Shown one piece after another: positions 53,853 to 62,113 of a stretch of DNA of 64,000 nucleotides. This stretch comes from Streptomyces roseirectus (GTDB lineage: Bacteria > Actinomycetota > Actinomycetes > Streptomycetales > Streptomycetaceae). The position numbers and the translations under genes are program-made. The notes under the pieces were generated by a model. The model did no database searches, was not told the origin of the DNA, and was given only the letters and a program-made list of their open reading frames with translations. The stretch's first letter is position 1; each line of letters begins with the position of its first letter. Where the stretch lies: assembly GCF_014489635.1 (NCBI RefSeq), contig NZ_CP060828.1, forward strand, positions 7,214,001 to 7,278,000, read 5' to 3'.

Positions 53853-55454
53853 GTGACGTCCCGTATCCCGCGCGACTCCAGGCTTCGACTCGTCCGCCCG
53901 CGACCCCTGGCCGCCGCCCCCTCAGCAGTGAACCAGCGGCGCCCGCGCCGCGCCGCGCCCCGCCCCCCGGAGGGCACACCGGCCCCGGCGGAACTGGCCC
54001 GCATGGCTCGCTCGGGCCTGGCCGCCGCCGCCCGCGTGGCCCGCTGGGCGGACAACGCCCTCGGACCGGGCAAGGACGCCGCGACCATCGACGACCGGGC
54101 GACCCTCTCCGACGCGACCGCGCAGCGCGCGGCGAGCGATCTCGGGCTGACCCCCGACCGCGTCCGCGCCGACTGGGACACCGCCCGGCTGGCCGGCCTC
54201 ATCGAGGTGCACGGCGCGAGCGCCCGCCCCGGCTGGCGCCTGCGCGCCTGGGACCGCGACGACAGCGCCGTCCTGCGCGGCTGGGTCGCCCTCTTCGACG
54301 CGTGGTCCCTCGCGACGCCCGAACCGGCCGACGAGGAGCCCTCCACGGTCGCCGAGGTCGTCTCGGCCATGCCGCAGGTCCTCTCCTTCCTCCAGCTCTC
54401 CGCCGGTCCCGTCCCGGTCGACCAGCTCCTCGACCTCCTCGCCCAGCGCGTGACGGAACTCCGCACGGAACGCTGCGAGGTGCCCTACGGCCAGAGCGCC
54501 GGCCTCGGTGAGACCGAGGGGACCGGCGAGGACATAGACGCGGCCGCAGACACGACCGGAGACACGGCGGGGGAGGCCGTCGTACCCGCCGGGTTCATCG
54601 GACTCGCCCAGGACGCCCAGGACACGGACACGACCGCCGCCGCAGTCGGCGCGCCCGGAAGCACCGTCGCGCCCGCCGGCCTCGCCACCACCGCCGGCAC
54701 CCCCGCCGAGACGGCCCCCGCGCTCGACCCCGCCGAACTCGCCCCCCTCCTCGACTGGGCCCTCCACGCCCTCGCCTCCGTCGGCGCGCTGACCTGTGGC
54801 GAGGGCCAGGCGACCCTGACCCCGCTGGGCAGCTGGGCGACCTGGGTGAAGCTGGAGCAGATCTGCGTGGCCGCGCAGAGCCCCGCCGGGAACATCGAGC
54901 AGGCCGCCGAGGACATGCTGCGCGGCTGCGCCCAGCTCCGCCCGAACGCGGCCCGCGCCGAGTACCGCGCCTGGTTGGCGGCGCGCACCGTGGGCAGCGC
55001 GGTGACGGAACTCCTGGTCGCCGCGCGAGGCGAGGACGCCCTCCTGCGGGGCCTCGCCTTCGAAGCCCTGCGCGTCGTGGGCGCCCCCGCCGAACCGGAC
55101 GTCCGCGCCGTCGTCGACGAACCCGCCCTGCGCCCCTACGCGCTCCTGTGGCTCGCCGAACACGACGGCGTCGACCCCGAGGACGCCCACGAAGTCCTCA
55201 CCCGGGAGGAAGCCACCTGGCTCTGGGTGGACACGGCGGCCGCGGTGGCCGACCACGGCGAGGCCCCCATGCTGGTCCGCCACCTCGAATCCGCCCTCCA
55301 GCCCACCGTCCCCGCCCTCCTCACCGAGGTCCGGGCGGTCGGCCACCCCCGCACCGTCCAGGTCCTGGTGGCCCTGGCGGCGGCCCACCCGGACCCGGCC
55401 CTGGCCAAGGCGGTCCGCAGGGCGGCCTTCCAGGTCCACACCGGCGGCAGCTGA
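53853..55454 (+). CDS. Conserved actinobacterial hypothetical protein, helical repeats
   Basis: 533 residues if the GTG at 53853 (GGAAGA upstream) is used; the first codons are uncertain. It looks soluble and mostly helical. Residues about 60-135 look like a winged-helix or DNA-end region (DRATLSDATAQRAASDLGLTPDRVRADWDTARLAGLIEV). A low-complexity Asp/Thr/Ala stretch (ETEGTGEDIDAAADTTGDT) divides the protein. The C-terminal third has HEAT-like repeats (LRPYALLWLAEHDGVDPEDAHEVL and LLTEVRAVGHPRTVQVLVALAAAHPDPALAKAVRRAAF). I do not recognise a named function. It is convergent with the metallopeptidase gene. Confidence 0.7.
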   Translation: MTSRIPRDSRLRLVRPRPLAAAPSAVNQRRPRRAAPRPPEGTPAPAELARMARSGLAAAARVARWADNALGPGKDAATIDDRATLSDATAQRAASDLGLTPDRVRADWDTARLAGLIEVHGASARPGWRLRAWDRDDSAVLRGWVALFDAWSLATPEPADEEPSTVAEVVSAMPQVLSFLQLSAGPVPVDQLLDLLAQRVTELRTERCEVPYGQSAGLGETEGTGEDIDAAADTTGDTAGEAVVPAGFIGLAQDAQDTDTTAAAVGAPGSTVAPAGLATTAGTPAETAPALDPAELAPLLDWALHALASVGALTCGEGQATLTPLGSWATWVKLEQICVAAQSPAGNIEQAAEDMLRGCAQLRPNAARAEYRAWLAARTVGSAVTELLVAARGEDALLRGLAFEALRVVGAPAEPDVRAVVDEPALRPYALLWLAEHDGVDPEDAHEVLTREEATWLWVDTAAAVADHGEAPMLVRHLESALQPTVPALLTEVRAVGHPRTVQVLVALAAAHPDPALAKAVRRAAFQVHTGGS

Positions 55455-55464
55455 CCGGCCCCGC

Positions 55465-56355
55465 TCAGCGGAACGTGTCGCAGCGGTCCATGTCACCGCT
55501 CCGGTACCCGGTGGCGAACCACTGCTGCCGCTGGGCAGCCGAGCCGTGCGTCCAGGACTCGGGCGTGACCCGGCCCTGGAACCGCTCCTGGATGCGGTCG
55601 TCCCCGACGGCGGCGGCCGCGTCCAGCCCGTCCTGGACGTCCGCGTCCGTGAGCCGGGCGATCAGCGGGCGCCCGGTGGCCGGGTCCGGCGTCGTGGTGG
55701 CGTGGTGGGCCCACACCCCGGCGTAGCAGTCGGCCTGCAGCTCGACCCGTACGGCGTTGCTGTCCGCGCCCGTGCGCCCGTCCTGCGCGCGCGTGAGGGT
55801 GCCCAGCAGATCCTGGACGTGGTGCCCGTACTCGTGCGCGACGACGTACGCCTGCGCGAAGGAACCCCCGCTCGCCCCGAACTTCGTCCGCAGCTCGTCG
55901 AAGAACCCGAGGTCGAGATAGACCTTGCGGTCCCCGGGACAGTAGAACGGCCCGACGGCGGAGGAGGCGGCCCCGCACGCGGTGCTGACCCGCCCACTGA
56001 ACAGGACGGTCGGCGACGCCGTGTACGCGCGCCCCCGCGCACGGAATTCCGTACGCCAGTAGTCCTGCACGCTGTTGACGACGGCGACGATCCGGCAGTC
56101 GTCCCGCGTGTTCGCGTCCCGCCCGCTGCGGCAGGTCTCCTGCACCTGCGCGAGCGGGGACGCGACGGAGCTGGGTCCGTCACCTCCGGAGGAGAGCCCG
56201 AGCTGGTCGGGGCCGACCCCGAGGAACAGCGCGAGCAGGAGGGCGATCACCCCGGCGATCCCGCCGCCCACGGTGGCCCGCCCGCCGGGGATCCGGCTTC
56301 CGCGCACGTCCTGCACCTCGGAGGTGTCCAGCGGCGCGTCGTCGTCGAACTGCAT
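55465..56355 (-). CDS. Neutral zinc metallopeptidase (YpfJ family)
   Basis: 296 residues from the ATG giving MQFDDDAPLDTSEVQDVRG, the characteristic family start; an upstream extension is rejected. One membrane helix at about 32-48 (GGIAGVIALLLALFLGV). The zinc site is HEYGHH (His174, Glu175, His178) in QAYVVAHEYGHHVQDLLG, with the third ligand region VRVELQADCYAGVWAHHA. FYCPGDRKVYLDLGFFDEL is also typical. It is an outward-facing membrane protease of unknown substrate. Confidence 0.9.
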   Translation of the reverse strand: MQFDDDAPLDTSEVQDVRGSRIPGGRATVGGGIAGVIALLLALFLGVGPDQLGLSSGGDGPSSVASPLAQVQETCRSGRDANTRDDCRIVAVVNSVQDYWRTEFRARGRAYTASPTVLFSGRVSTACGAASSAVGPFYCPGDRKVYLDLGFFDELRTKFGASGGSFAQAYVVAHEYGHHVQDLLGTLTRAQDGRTGADSNAVRVELQADCYAGVWAHHATTTPDPATGRPLIARLTDADVQDGLDAAAAVGDDRIQERFQGRVTPESWTHGSAAQRQQWFATGYRSGDMDRCDTFR

Positions 56356-56462
56356 GCCCCCAGCCTGCGCCCCGCGCCCCGCCCCCGCCCGCCCGGTACA
56401 CCCGGACGGCGCACGCCCCGCCGCCGCCAAAACCGCTTGCGGGCCCCCGTTAGACTGAACCC

Positions 56463-56486
56463 ATGGCCATTCTCCTCGCGCATTAG
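56463..56486 (+). CDS. Seven-residue leader peptide MAILLAH before the ABC-F gene
   Basis: ATG to TAG gives MAILLAH. A -10-like TAGACT at 56451-56456 ends six bases before the ATG, which would make the transcript leaderless. The next gene starts 58 bases on. A short inverted repeat GACGA/TCGTC (about 56487-56500) follows the stop. ABC-F genes are often controlled by ribosome stalling on short upstream frames, so this is a plausible attenuation leader, but translation is not shown. Confidence 0.5.
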   Translation: MAILLAH

Positions 56487-56543
56487 ACGACGGGATCGTC
56501 CGCACACCCTCGTCCAGCCCCCATTCAGCCCTGGAGTCTGTCC

Positions 56544-58142
56544 GTGATCTCCGCCTCCGGTATCGAACTGCGCGCAGGCGCCCGCATCCTCATCGAGAAC
56601 GCCACCTTCCGCGTCGCCAAGGGCGACCGCATCGGCCTCGTCGGCCGCAACGGCGCGGGCAAGACGACCCTGACGAAGGTCCTGGCCGGCGAGGGCCAGC
56701 CCGCCGCCGGCCAGGTCGCCCGCTCCGGCGAGGTCGGCTACCTCCCCCAGGACCCCCGCACCGGCGACCTCGACGTCCTCGCCCGCGACCGCATCCTCTC
56801 CGCGCGCGGCCTGGACACCCTGATCCGCAAGATGCGCGACAACGAGCAGCGCATCGCCAACGGCACCGGCGCCACCCGCGACAAGGCCCTGCGCCAGTAC
56901 GAGCGCCAGGAGACCGAGTTCCTGACCAAGGGCGGGTACGCGGCCGAGGCGGAGGCCGCGACGATCGCCGCCGCCCTGAACCTCCCCGACCGCGTCCTCG
57001 GCCAGCCCCTGCACACCCTCTCCGGCGGCCAGCGCCGCCGCGTCGAGCTGGCCCGGATCCTGTTCTCGGACGCCGACACGCTCCTGCTGGACGAGCCCAC
57101 GAACCACCTCGACGCCGACTCCATCGTCTGGCTGCGCGACTACCTGAAGACGTACCGGGGCGGCTTCATCGTCATCTCCCACGACGTGGACCTCGTCGAG
57201 ACGGTCGTCAACAAGGTGTTCTACCTGGACGCCAACCGCGCCCAGATCGACGTCTACAACATGGGCTGGAAGCTCTACCAGCAGCAGCGCGAGGCCGACG
57301 AGAAGCGCCGCAAGCGCGAGCGGCAGAACGCCGAGAAGAAGGCCGCCGCCCTGCACTCGCAGGCCGACAAGATGCGCGCCAAGGCCACCAAGACGGTCGC
57401 CGCGCAGAACATGGCCCGCCGCGCCGACAAGCTGCTCGCGGGCCTGGAGGCCGTCCGCGTCTCCGACAAGGTCGCCAAGCTCCGCTTCCCCGAGCCCGCG
57501 CCCTGCGGCAAGACCCCGCTGATGGCGGAGGGTCTGTCGAAGTCGTACGGCTCCCTGGAGATCTTCACGGACGTCGACCTCGCCATCGACAAGGGTTCCC
57601 GCGTCGTCATCCTGGGCCTCAACGGCGCCGGCAAGACGACCCTGCTGCGCCTGCTCGGCGGCGTCGAGAAGCCCGACACCGGCCAGGTCGTCCCCGGGCA
57701 CGGCCTCAAGCTCGGCTACTACGCGCAGGAGCACGAGACGCTGGACCCGGAGCGCTCGGTCCTGGAGAACATGCGCTCCTCCGCGCCGGACCTGGACCTC
57801 GTCGAGGTCCGCAAGGTGCTCGGCTCGTTCCTGTTCTCCGGGGACGACGTCGACAAGCCGGCCGGCGTGCTGTCCGGCGGTGAGAAGACCCGCCTCGCGC
57901 TCGCGACGCTGGTCGTCTCCTCGGCGAACGTCCTGCTGCTCGACGAGCCCACCAACAACCTCGACCCGGCCTCGCGCGAGGAGATTCTGGGCGCGCTGCG
58001 CACCTACAAGGGCGCCGTCGTCCTCGTCACCCACGACGAGGGCGCCGTGGAGGCGCTGCAGCCCGAGCGGATCATCCTGCTGCCGGACGGCGTGGAGGAC
58101 CTGTGGGGCGCGGACTACGCGGATCTCGTCGCCCTGGCTTGA
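56544..58142 (+). CDS. ABC-F family ATPase
   Basis: 532 residues from the GTG with GGAG eight bases upstream. Two ABC domains without membrane segments: Walker A GRNGAGKTT and GLNGAGKTT, signatures LSGGQRRRVELARI and LSGGEKTRLALATL, Walker B LLLDEPTNHLD and LLLDEPTNNLD. Between them is a charged helical linker rich in Lys/Arg (READEKRRKRERQNAEKKAAAL), the P-site tRNA interaction motif. ABC-F proteins act on the ribosome as translation factors or confer resistance to ribosome-targeting drugs. The place beside gbn suggests the conserved housekeeping member. A leader peptide precedes it. Confidence 0.92.
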   Translation: MISASGIELRAGARILIENATFRVAKGDRIGLVGRNGAGKTTLTKVLAGEGQPAAGQVARSGEVGYLPQDPRTGDLDVLARDRILSARGLDTLIRKMRDNEQRIANGTGATRDKALRQYERQETEFLTKGGYAAEAEAATIAAALNLPDRVLGQPLHTLSGGQRRRVELARILFSDADTLLLDEPTNHLDADSIVWLRDYLKTYRGGFIVISHDVDLVETVVNKVFYLDANRAQIDVYNMGWKLYQQQREADEKRRKRERQNAEKKAAALHSQADKMRAKATKTVAAQNMARRADKLLAGLEAVRVSDKVAKLRFPEPAPCGKTPLMAEGLSKSYGSLEIFTDVDLAIDKGSRVVILGLNGAGKTTLLRLLGGVEKPDTGQVVPGHGLKLGYYAQEHETLDPERSVLENMRSSAPDLDLVEVRKVLGSFLFSGDDVDKPAGVLSGGEKTRLALATLVVSSANVLLLDEPTNNLDPASREEILGALRTYKGAVVLVTHDEGAVEALQPERIILLPDGVEDLWGADYADLVALA

Positions 58143-58208
58143 TCGAATGGATGATCCACTGAGTATGGATCATTCGGCCTACCGGTGATCCATCATCTGT
58201 GTGAGATC
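58141..58208. promoter_or_regulatory. Cluster of five GATC sites upstream of gbn
   Basis: GATC starts at 58141, 58153, 58168, 58187 and 58205, five in 68 bases. Two sit in a perfect inverted repeat, ATGATCC (58151-58157) and GGATCAT (58167-58173). Since the nearby gene product is a GATC-binding nucleoid protein, this may be its own control region. Another GATC is at 58445. The inverted repeat could also act as a weak terminator. Confidence 0.5.
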
Positions 58209-58487
58209 TCCTCGTATCGAGGTGTGTCCGTTCCGCTTTTCCCGGCCGACCCCTTTGGCGACGCACGTTGCCGAGGGGTCGGCTTTCTTGTCTCTCTGAC
58301 CTGCGTATTCACGCAATGTGGCGTTCGACCGGGCGGACACGGCCGTGCGGAAGTCAAGATTCCGATTGTGGAGACGGACTCCTGTCGTCAAAACCGTCGC
58401 CCACGGACCTTGCCGAATGGGTGGCCAGGAAGCCCGGGAGGGGTGATCATGAGGGGACCAGAGCGCACTTCCCATGAGGAGGCACGG
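58143..58487. other. Gene-free interval upstream of gbn
   Basis: About 345 bases without a credible gene. It holds the GATC cluster (58141-58208), the ABC-F terminator (58245-58290) and, from 58291 on, the presumed gbn promoter and leader. Codon use in the open frames here is not that of a Streptomyces gene. Confidence 0.75.
58245..58290 (+). terminator. Long hairpin terminator after the ABC-F gene
   Basis: GCCGACCCCT (58245-58254) pairs perfectly with 58274-58283. Inside it GGCGAC pairs with GTTGCC (one wobble). TTTCTTGTCT follows. This is a classical intrinsic terminator. Confidence 0.85.
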
Positions 58488-58709
58488 GTGGCCGAGACTC
58501 TGAAGAAGGGCAGCCGGGTGACCGGCGCCGCGCGCGACAAGCTCGCGGCAGACCTGAAGAAAAAGTACGACTCCGGTGCGAGCATCCGGGCGCTGGCCGA
58601 AGAGACCGGCCGCTCGTATGGCTTCGTCCACCGGATGCTCAGCGAGTCGGGCGTCACGCTCCGTGGGCGTGGCGGCGCGACCCGGGGCAAGAAGGCCGCC
58701 TCGTCCTGA
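58488..58709 (+). CDS. gbn: GATC-binding nucleoid-associated protein Gbn
   Basis: 73 residues from the GTG with AGGAGG five bases upstream; earlier starts are possible but this one gives exactly the Gbn length. A basic N-terminus (LKKGSRVTGAARDKLAADLKKKYDSG) leads into a helix-turn-helix (SIRALAEETGRSYGFVHRMLSESG) and a basic tail (RGRGGATRGKKAASS). This is the actinobacterial Gbn protein (SCO1839 type), a small nucleoid protein that recognises GATC and affects the timing of sporulation. Regulation may involve the GATC cluster upstream. A strong hairpin ends the gene. Confidence 0.88.
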   Translation: MAETLKKGSRVTGAARDKLAADLKKKYDSGASIRALAEETGRSYGFVHRMLSESGVTLRGRGGATRGKKAASS

Positions 58710-58738
58710 GGTCGGGTGGGCCGTCGTTCTCGATGGTG

Positions 58739-58772
58739 ACCACCCGGTCGGCGTACTGACCGACCGGGTGGT
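58739..58772 (+). terminator. Hairpin terminator after gbn
   Basis: A perfect 13-bp stem pairs ACCACCCGGTCGG (58739-58751) with 58760-58772 around an eight-base loop, followed by TACTG. There is no long T-run, as is usual in Streptomyces. Confidence 0.8.
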
Positions 58773-58827
58773 TACTGTGCAGTCACTTACGTTTCACTGA
58801 GGTGACCGCACCCATCGGAGGCGCCCC

Positions 58828-59619
58828 ATGGCTTCGCTCGCACCGGCACTGGACAAGGACGGCGTACGGCTCACCGTCGACGACACGCTCGCCACGGTGA
58901 CGCTGACCAACCCGGCCAAGCGCAACGCGCAGAGCCCCGCGATGTGGCGGGCGCTCGCCGAGGCCGGGCGTGCCCTGCCGGGCACCGTCCGCGTCGTGGT
59001 GCTGCGCGGTGAGGGCAAGTCCTTCTCCGCCGGCCTCGACCGGCAGATGTTCACGCCCGAAGGCATCGAGGGCGAACGCTCCTTCATCGATCTCGCACGC
59101 GGTGACGACGCCGAACTCGACGCCGCCATCGCCGAGTTCCAGGAGGGCTTCACCTGGTGGCGGCGCAGCGACGTCGTGTCCGTCGCCGCTGTCCAGGGAC
59201 ACGCCATCGGTGCGGGCTTCCAGCTCGCCCTCGCCTGTGACCTGCGCGTCGTCGCCGACGACGTGCAGTTCGCCATGCGCGAGACCAGCCTGGGCCTGGT
59301 CCCCGACCTCACGGGCACCCACCCCCTGGTCTCCCTGGTCGGCTACGGCCGCGCCGCCGAGATCTGCCTGACGGGCCGTTACGTCCACGCCGAGGAAGCC
59401 CTGCGCATCGGCCTGGCCAACACGGTCGTCCCGGCGGCCGGCCTGGACGCCGCCGTCAAGGACCTGACGGCGGCCCTCCTGGCGGCCCCGCGCGACGCCG
59501 TCGTGGAGACCAAGGCGCTGCTCCAGGGCGCCGCCGGACGCTCCTACGACGAACAGCGCGCCGCCGAACGCGCCTCCCAGGCACGCCGGCTGAGGGACCT
59601 GGCGGGGCTGGGGGAGTAG
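58828..59619 (+). CDS. Enoyl-CoA hydratase/isomerase family protein
   Basis: 263 residues, ATG with GGAGG upstream. Crotonase fold: LATVTLTNPAKRNAQSPAMWRALAEA, oxyanion-hole loop GKSFSAGLDRQMF, VAAVQGHAIGAGFQLALACDLRVVADDVQFAMRETSLGLVPDLTGTHPLVSLVG. The loop around residue 145 has ETSLGLVPD; the usual catalytic Glu pair of hydratases is only partly kept, so isomerase or other crotonase activity is possible. It is convergent with the P10-like gene. Confidence 0.88.
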   Translation: MASLAPALDKDGVRLTVDDTLATVTLTNPAKRNAQSPAMWRALAEAGRALPGTVRVVVLRGEGKSFSAGLDRQMFTPEGIEGERSFIDLARGDDAELDAAIAEFQEGFTWWRRSDVVSVAAVQGHAIGAGFQLALACDLRVVADDVQFAMRETSLGLVPDLTGTHPLVSLVGYGRAAEICLTGRYVHAEEALRIGLANTVVPAAGLDAAVKDLTAALLAAPRDAVVETKALLQGAAGRSYDEQRAAERASQARRLRDLAGLGE

Positions 59620-59661
59620 CCCCCGGGCTTCGGGGCGCTTCGGGGTTTCCCGGCGTCTCCG

Positions 59662-60345
59662 TCACCCCACGGCCGTCACCAGCACCGCCGCCGTGGGGCT
59701 CCCCGGCAGCCGCTGTACCGCCGCGCGAGCCGCTCTGGCGACGTCCAGGATCCGCAGGTCCACGCGGACGGCGAGCTCCACGCGCGCGTGGAGCCCCGGC
59801 AGTGACTGGGTGCCGGCCCGCTCCTCGTTGTGGACGGTGCCGCCCAGGACACCCGGTACCCCGGCGAGCGCGTCGTCCTGAGGGCCCGTCCAGGCGGGGA
59901 GCGGCGCGAGGGCACCCTCTGGATCGCCCTCCGGTTCAGGGACGTCGTCCAGGGGGCCCGTCACGTGGAGGTCGATCTCCGTGACGACGAGACCGACCCG
60001 TTCCGACGTCGCTGCCGCGAGGGCGGCACGCAGGCGGGCGGCGGCCGTGGGGAGGGGGTCCGTCGGGCGGGAGGAGAACTCGGCGGACAGGCGCAGCGGG
60101 CCCGGCGGGAGGGCGCTCGCGGGTGGCGGGACGACAGGGGCGGGCGCGTCCTGGGGGTCCGTCAGGGACAGGCGCAGGGGGCCCAGGCGCACGCCGGACA
60201 CCTGGCCCGCGAGCGCCCGCCGCAGGGCCGTCTCCGCCGCGCTCTCCGCGATCCAGCAGCCGTCGCGCGGGCCGCCCAGCGGGAGGTACCTGCCGAGTCC
60301 GAGGTGATGGCGGACCGTCTGCCGCCAGTGCTGCTCCGCAGTCAT
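59662..60345 (-). CDS. Nucleopolyhedrovirus P10-like conserved Streptomyces protein
   Basis: 227 residues from the ATG giving MTAEQHWRQTVRHHLGLGRYLPLGGPRDGCWI; GGAGG is unusually close (one base), and an ATG six codons earlier is possible. A Pro/Ala-rich middle (SLTDPQDAPAPVVPPPASALPPGP) lies between two beta-rich parts with VGLVVTEIDLHVTGPLDD and ARVELAVRVDLRILDVARAARAAVQRLPG. The second part resembles the Asp23-type fold seen in the divergent neighbours. It belongs next to the Asp23/AmaP cluster and is divergent from it. Function unknown. Confidence 0.72.
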   Translation of the reverse strand: MTAEQHWRQTVRHHLGLGRYLPLGGPRDGCWIAESAAETALRRALAGQVSGVRLGPLRLSLTDPQDAPAPVVPPPASALPPGPLRLSAEFSSRPTDPLPTAAARLRAALAAATSERVGLVVTEIDLHVTGPLDDVPEPEGDPEGALAPLPAWTGPQDDALAGVPGVLGGTVHNEERAGTQSLPGLHARVELAVRVDLRILDVARAARAAVQRLPGSPTAAVLVTAVG

Positions 60346-60438
60346 TCCTCCAGCCTGCCGCATCCCCGGAGCGCGAGCGGGCAACCGCGCTTACGGTGGG
60401 ACAGGTCGAGGCAGACCGACCGGAAGGGACGTGCGGAG

Positions 60439-60903
60439 ATGACCGACACGACACAGAGCCCCGTCGGCGAGACCGAACAGACGGCGCGCAAGACCGTCAA
60501 ACGGGGCGGCGGCGACCCGGCGACCAGGGGCCGCACGACGATCGCCGACGGCGTCGTGGAGAAGATCGCGGGGCTCGCCGCGCGCGACGTCGTCGGCGTG
60601 CACGCCATGGGCAGCGGCCTCAGCCGCACCTTCGGCGCCGTGCGCGACCGCGTGCCCGGCGGCTCCAAGTCCGTCTCGCGCGGCGTGAAGGCCGAGGTCG
60701 GCGAGGTGCAGACCGCGCTGGACCTGGAGATCGTCGTCGACTACGGCGTCTCGATCGCCGACGTCGCGCGCGCGGTGCGCGAGAACGTGATCGCCGCCGT
60801 CGAGCGGATGACCGGCCTCGAAGTCGTCGAGGTCAACATCGCGGTGAGCGACGTCAAGCTGCCCGAGGAAGAGGACGACGAGCCGGAACCCCGGATCCAG
60901 TGA
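60439..60903 (+). CDS. Asp23/Gls24 family envelope stress protein
   Basis: 154 residues from the ATG with AAGGGA about eight bases upstream. Asp23 domain: RGRTTIADGVVEKIAGLAARDVVGVHAM, VSRGVKAEVGEVQTALDLEIVVDYGVSIADVARAVRENVIAAVERMTGLEVVEVNIAVSDVKLPEE. Asp23 proteins gather at the membrane through AmaP and respond to cell-wall and alkaline stress. First gene of a five-gene operon that includes an AmaP homologue. Confidence 0.9.
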   Translation: MTDTTQSPVGETEQTARKTVKRGGGDPATRGRTTIADGVVEKIAGLAARDVVGVHAMGSGLSRTFGAVRDRVPGGSKSVSRGVKAEVGEVQTALDLEIVVDYGVSIADVARAVRENVIAAVERMTGLEVVEVNIAVSDVKLPEEEDDEPEPRIQ

Positions 60904-60928
60904 CGTCCGCGACGCGGAGGGAGCAGAC

Positions 60929-61114
60929 ATGAGCAGGGCCGTGATCGGCATGATCGCCGGCATGGCGCTGGGCTTCGCCGGGTACTTCGGCGGATTCGGC
61001 GCCTTCCTCCTGGTGGCCGCCCTCGGCGCCATCGGGTTCGTCGTCGGCCGGTTCCTCGAAGGGGACCTGGACCTCGGCGACTTCCTGCGCTCGCGCGACG
61101 ACCGGCGCCGATGA
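60929..61114 (+). CDS. Small membrane protein (DUF2273-like) of the Asp23 cluster
   Basis: 61 residues. Two hydrophobic stretches rich in Gly (VIGMIAGMALGFAGYFGGFGAFLLVAALGAIGFVVGRFL) and a charged tail (LEGDLDLGDFLRSRDDRRR). This is the size and pattern of the DUF2273 proteins found beside asp23/amaP. ATG with GGAGG upstream. The stop overlaps the next start by four bases. Confidence 0.8.
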   Translation: MSRAVIGMIAGMALGFAGYFGGFGAFLLVAALGAIGFVVGRFLEGDLDLGDFLRSRDDRRR

Positions 61115-61455
61115 CGTCCGCCGTCGCGGCGGGGGAGCGCGGGGCGACCCGGATCGCCGACCGGGTCGTCGCGAAGATCGCCTCCCAGGCGGCCCGCGAA
61201 GCCCTCGGCCCCCTCCCGCCCGACGCCGCCCCGCCGCACGCCATGGTGGTCGTCACGCACGACCGCGCGCGCGTACGCGTGTCCCTCGAACTCGACTACC
61301 CCACCGACATCGCGGCGCGCTGCCGCGAGGTGCGTCGACTCGTGGTCGAGCGGGTACGCGCGTTGGTGGGAATGGAGGTGCCCGAGGTCGCCGTCACGGT
61401 CGAACGGCTCCACCCGGCACCGGTACCTGGCGAGGCACAGGGGAGGACGCGATGA
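61111..61455 (+). CDS. Second Asp23-like protein, short
   Basis: 114 residues. GATRIADRVVAKIASQAAREAL at the start and VRVSLELDYPTDIAARCREVRRLVVERVRALVGMEVPEVAVTVERLHP resemble the first Asp23 gene at 60439-60903, but the central glycine-rich part is missing. This looks like a duplicated and shortened partner. It is coupled to both neighbours by ATGA overlaps. Confidence 0.8.
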   Translation: MTSAVAAGERGATRIADRVVAKIASQAAREALGPLPPDAAPPHAMVVVTHDRARVRVSLELDYPTDIAARCREVRRLVVERVRALVGMEVPEVAVTVERLHPAPVPGEAQGRTR

Positions 61456-62108
61456 GCGAACCCCACGGCAGCGAGGGCACGACCCAGCGGCTGCCGGTGA
61501 TCCTGGAGAAACCCGACAGCGGGCCACAGACGCCCCCGCACGAGCCCGGGGCACCGGCGGCGGCCGTCCGCCGCTTCTGGTCCGTGCGGCGCGCGCCGGC
61601 CGCCCTCACGGCCCTCGCCGTCCTGGCCGTCGCCGGCGTCTTCCTGTACGACATCGCCGCCGTGCGCGCCGACCGGCCCGCGATGCGCTGGCGCCGCGAA
61701 CTCGCCCACCAGCTCGCCCAGCGGCCCCTGGACGACACCTGGGTGCTGACCGGCGCGGGTGTCGCCGCCGCCCTGGGCCTGCTGCTCCTGGTGCTCGCGG
61801 TGACGCCGGGCCACCGCGACGTCCTGCCGATGCGCCCGACCCACCCGGACGTCCGCGCGGGCCTGCACCGCGACGCCGCCGCCCTCGTCCTGCGCGACCG
61901 CGCGATGGAGGTCTCCGGCGTCCAGTCCGTCCACGTCAGGATGGGACGGCGCCGTATCGACGTCCGTGCGGTGTCCCACTTCCGGGACCTGGACGACGTC
62001 CGCGCGGACCTCGAAGCGACCCTGGGGGCCGCGCTCGACGGGCTCGCTCTCGCGCATCCGCCGGCCCTCTCGGCGCACGTGCGCCGGCCGCCACGGAAGA
62101 AGGGGTGA
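61452..62108 (+). CDS. DUF6286 membrane protein of the Asp23 cluster
   Basis: 218 residues. Two membrane helices (ALTALAVLAVAGVFLYDIAAV and WVLTGAGVAAALGLLLLVLAV) and a cytoplasmic C-terminal part (RAGLHRDAAALVLRDRAMEVSGVQSVHVRMGRRRIDVRAVSHF) resembling Asp23-type domains. The architecture is that of AmaP, suggesting a second anchor for the soluble Asp23 proteins. ATGA overlap upstream. Confidence 0.8.
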   Translation: MSEPHGSEGTTQRLPVILEKPDSGPQTPPHEPGAPAAAVRRFWSVRRAPAALTALAVLAVAGVFLYDIAAVRADRPAMRWRRELAHQLAQRPLDDTWVLTGAGVAAALGLLLLVLAVTPGHRDVLPMRPTHPDVRAGLHRDAAALVLRDRAMEVSGVQSVHVRMGRRRIDVRAVSHFRDLDDVRADLEATLGAALDGLALAHPPALSAHVRRPPRKKG

Positions 62109-62113
62109 CCCCG

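Noticed and set aside
54520..54720. Possible frameshift or gene fusion in the hypothetical protein at 53853-55454
   Set aside because: The low-complexity Asp/Thr/Ala stretch keeps third-position GC bias and the same frame on both sides, so it is better read as a flexible linker.
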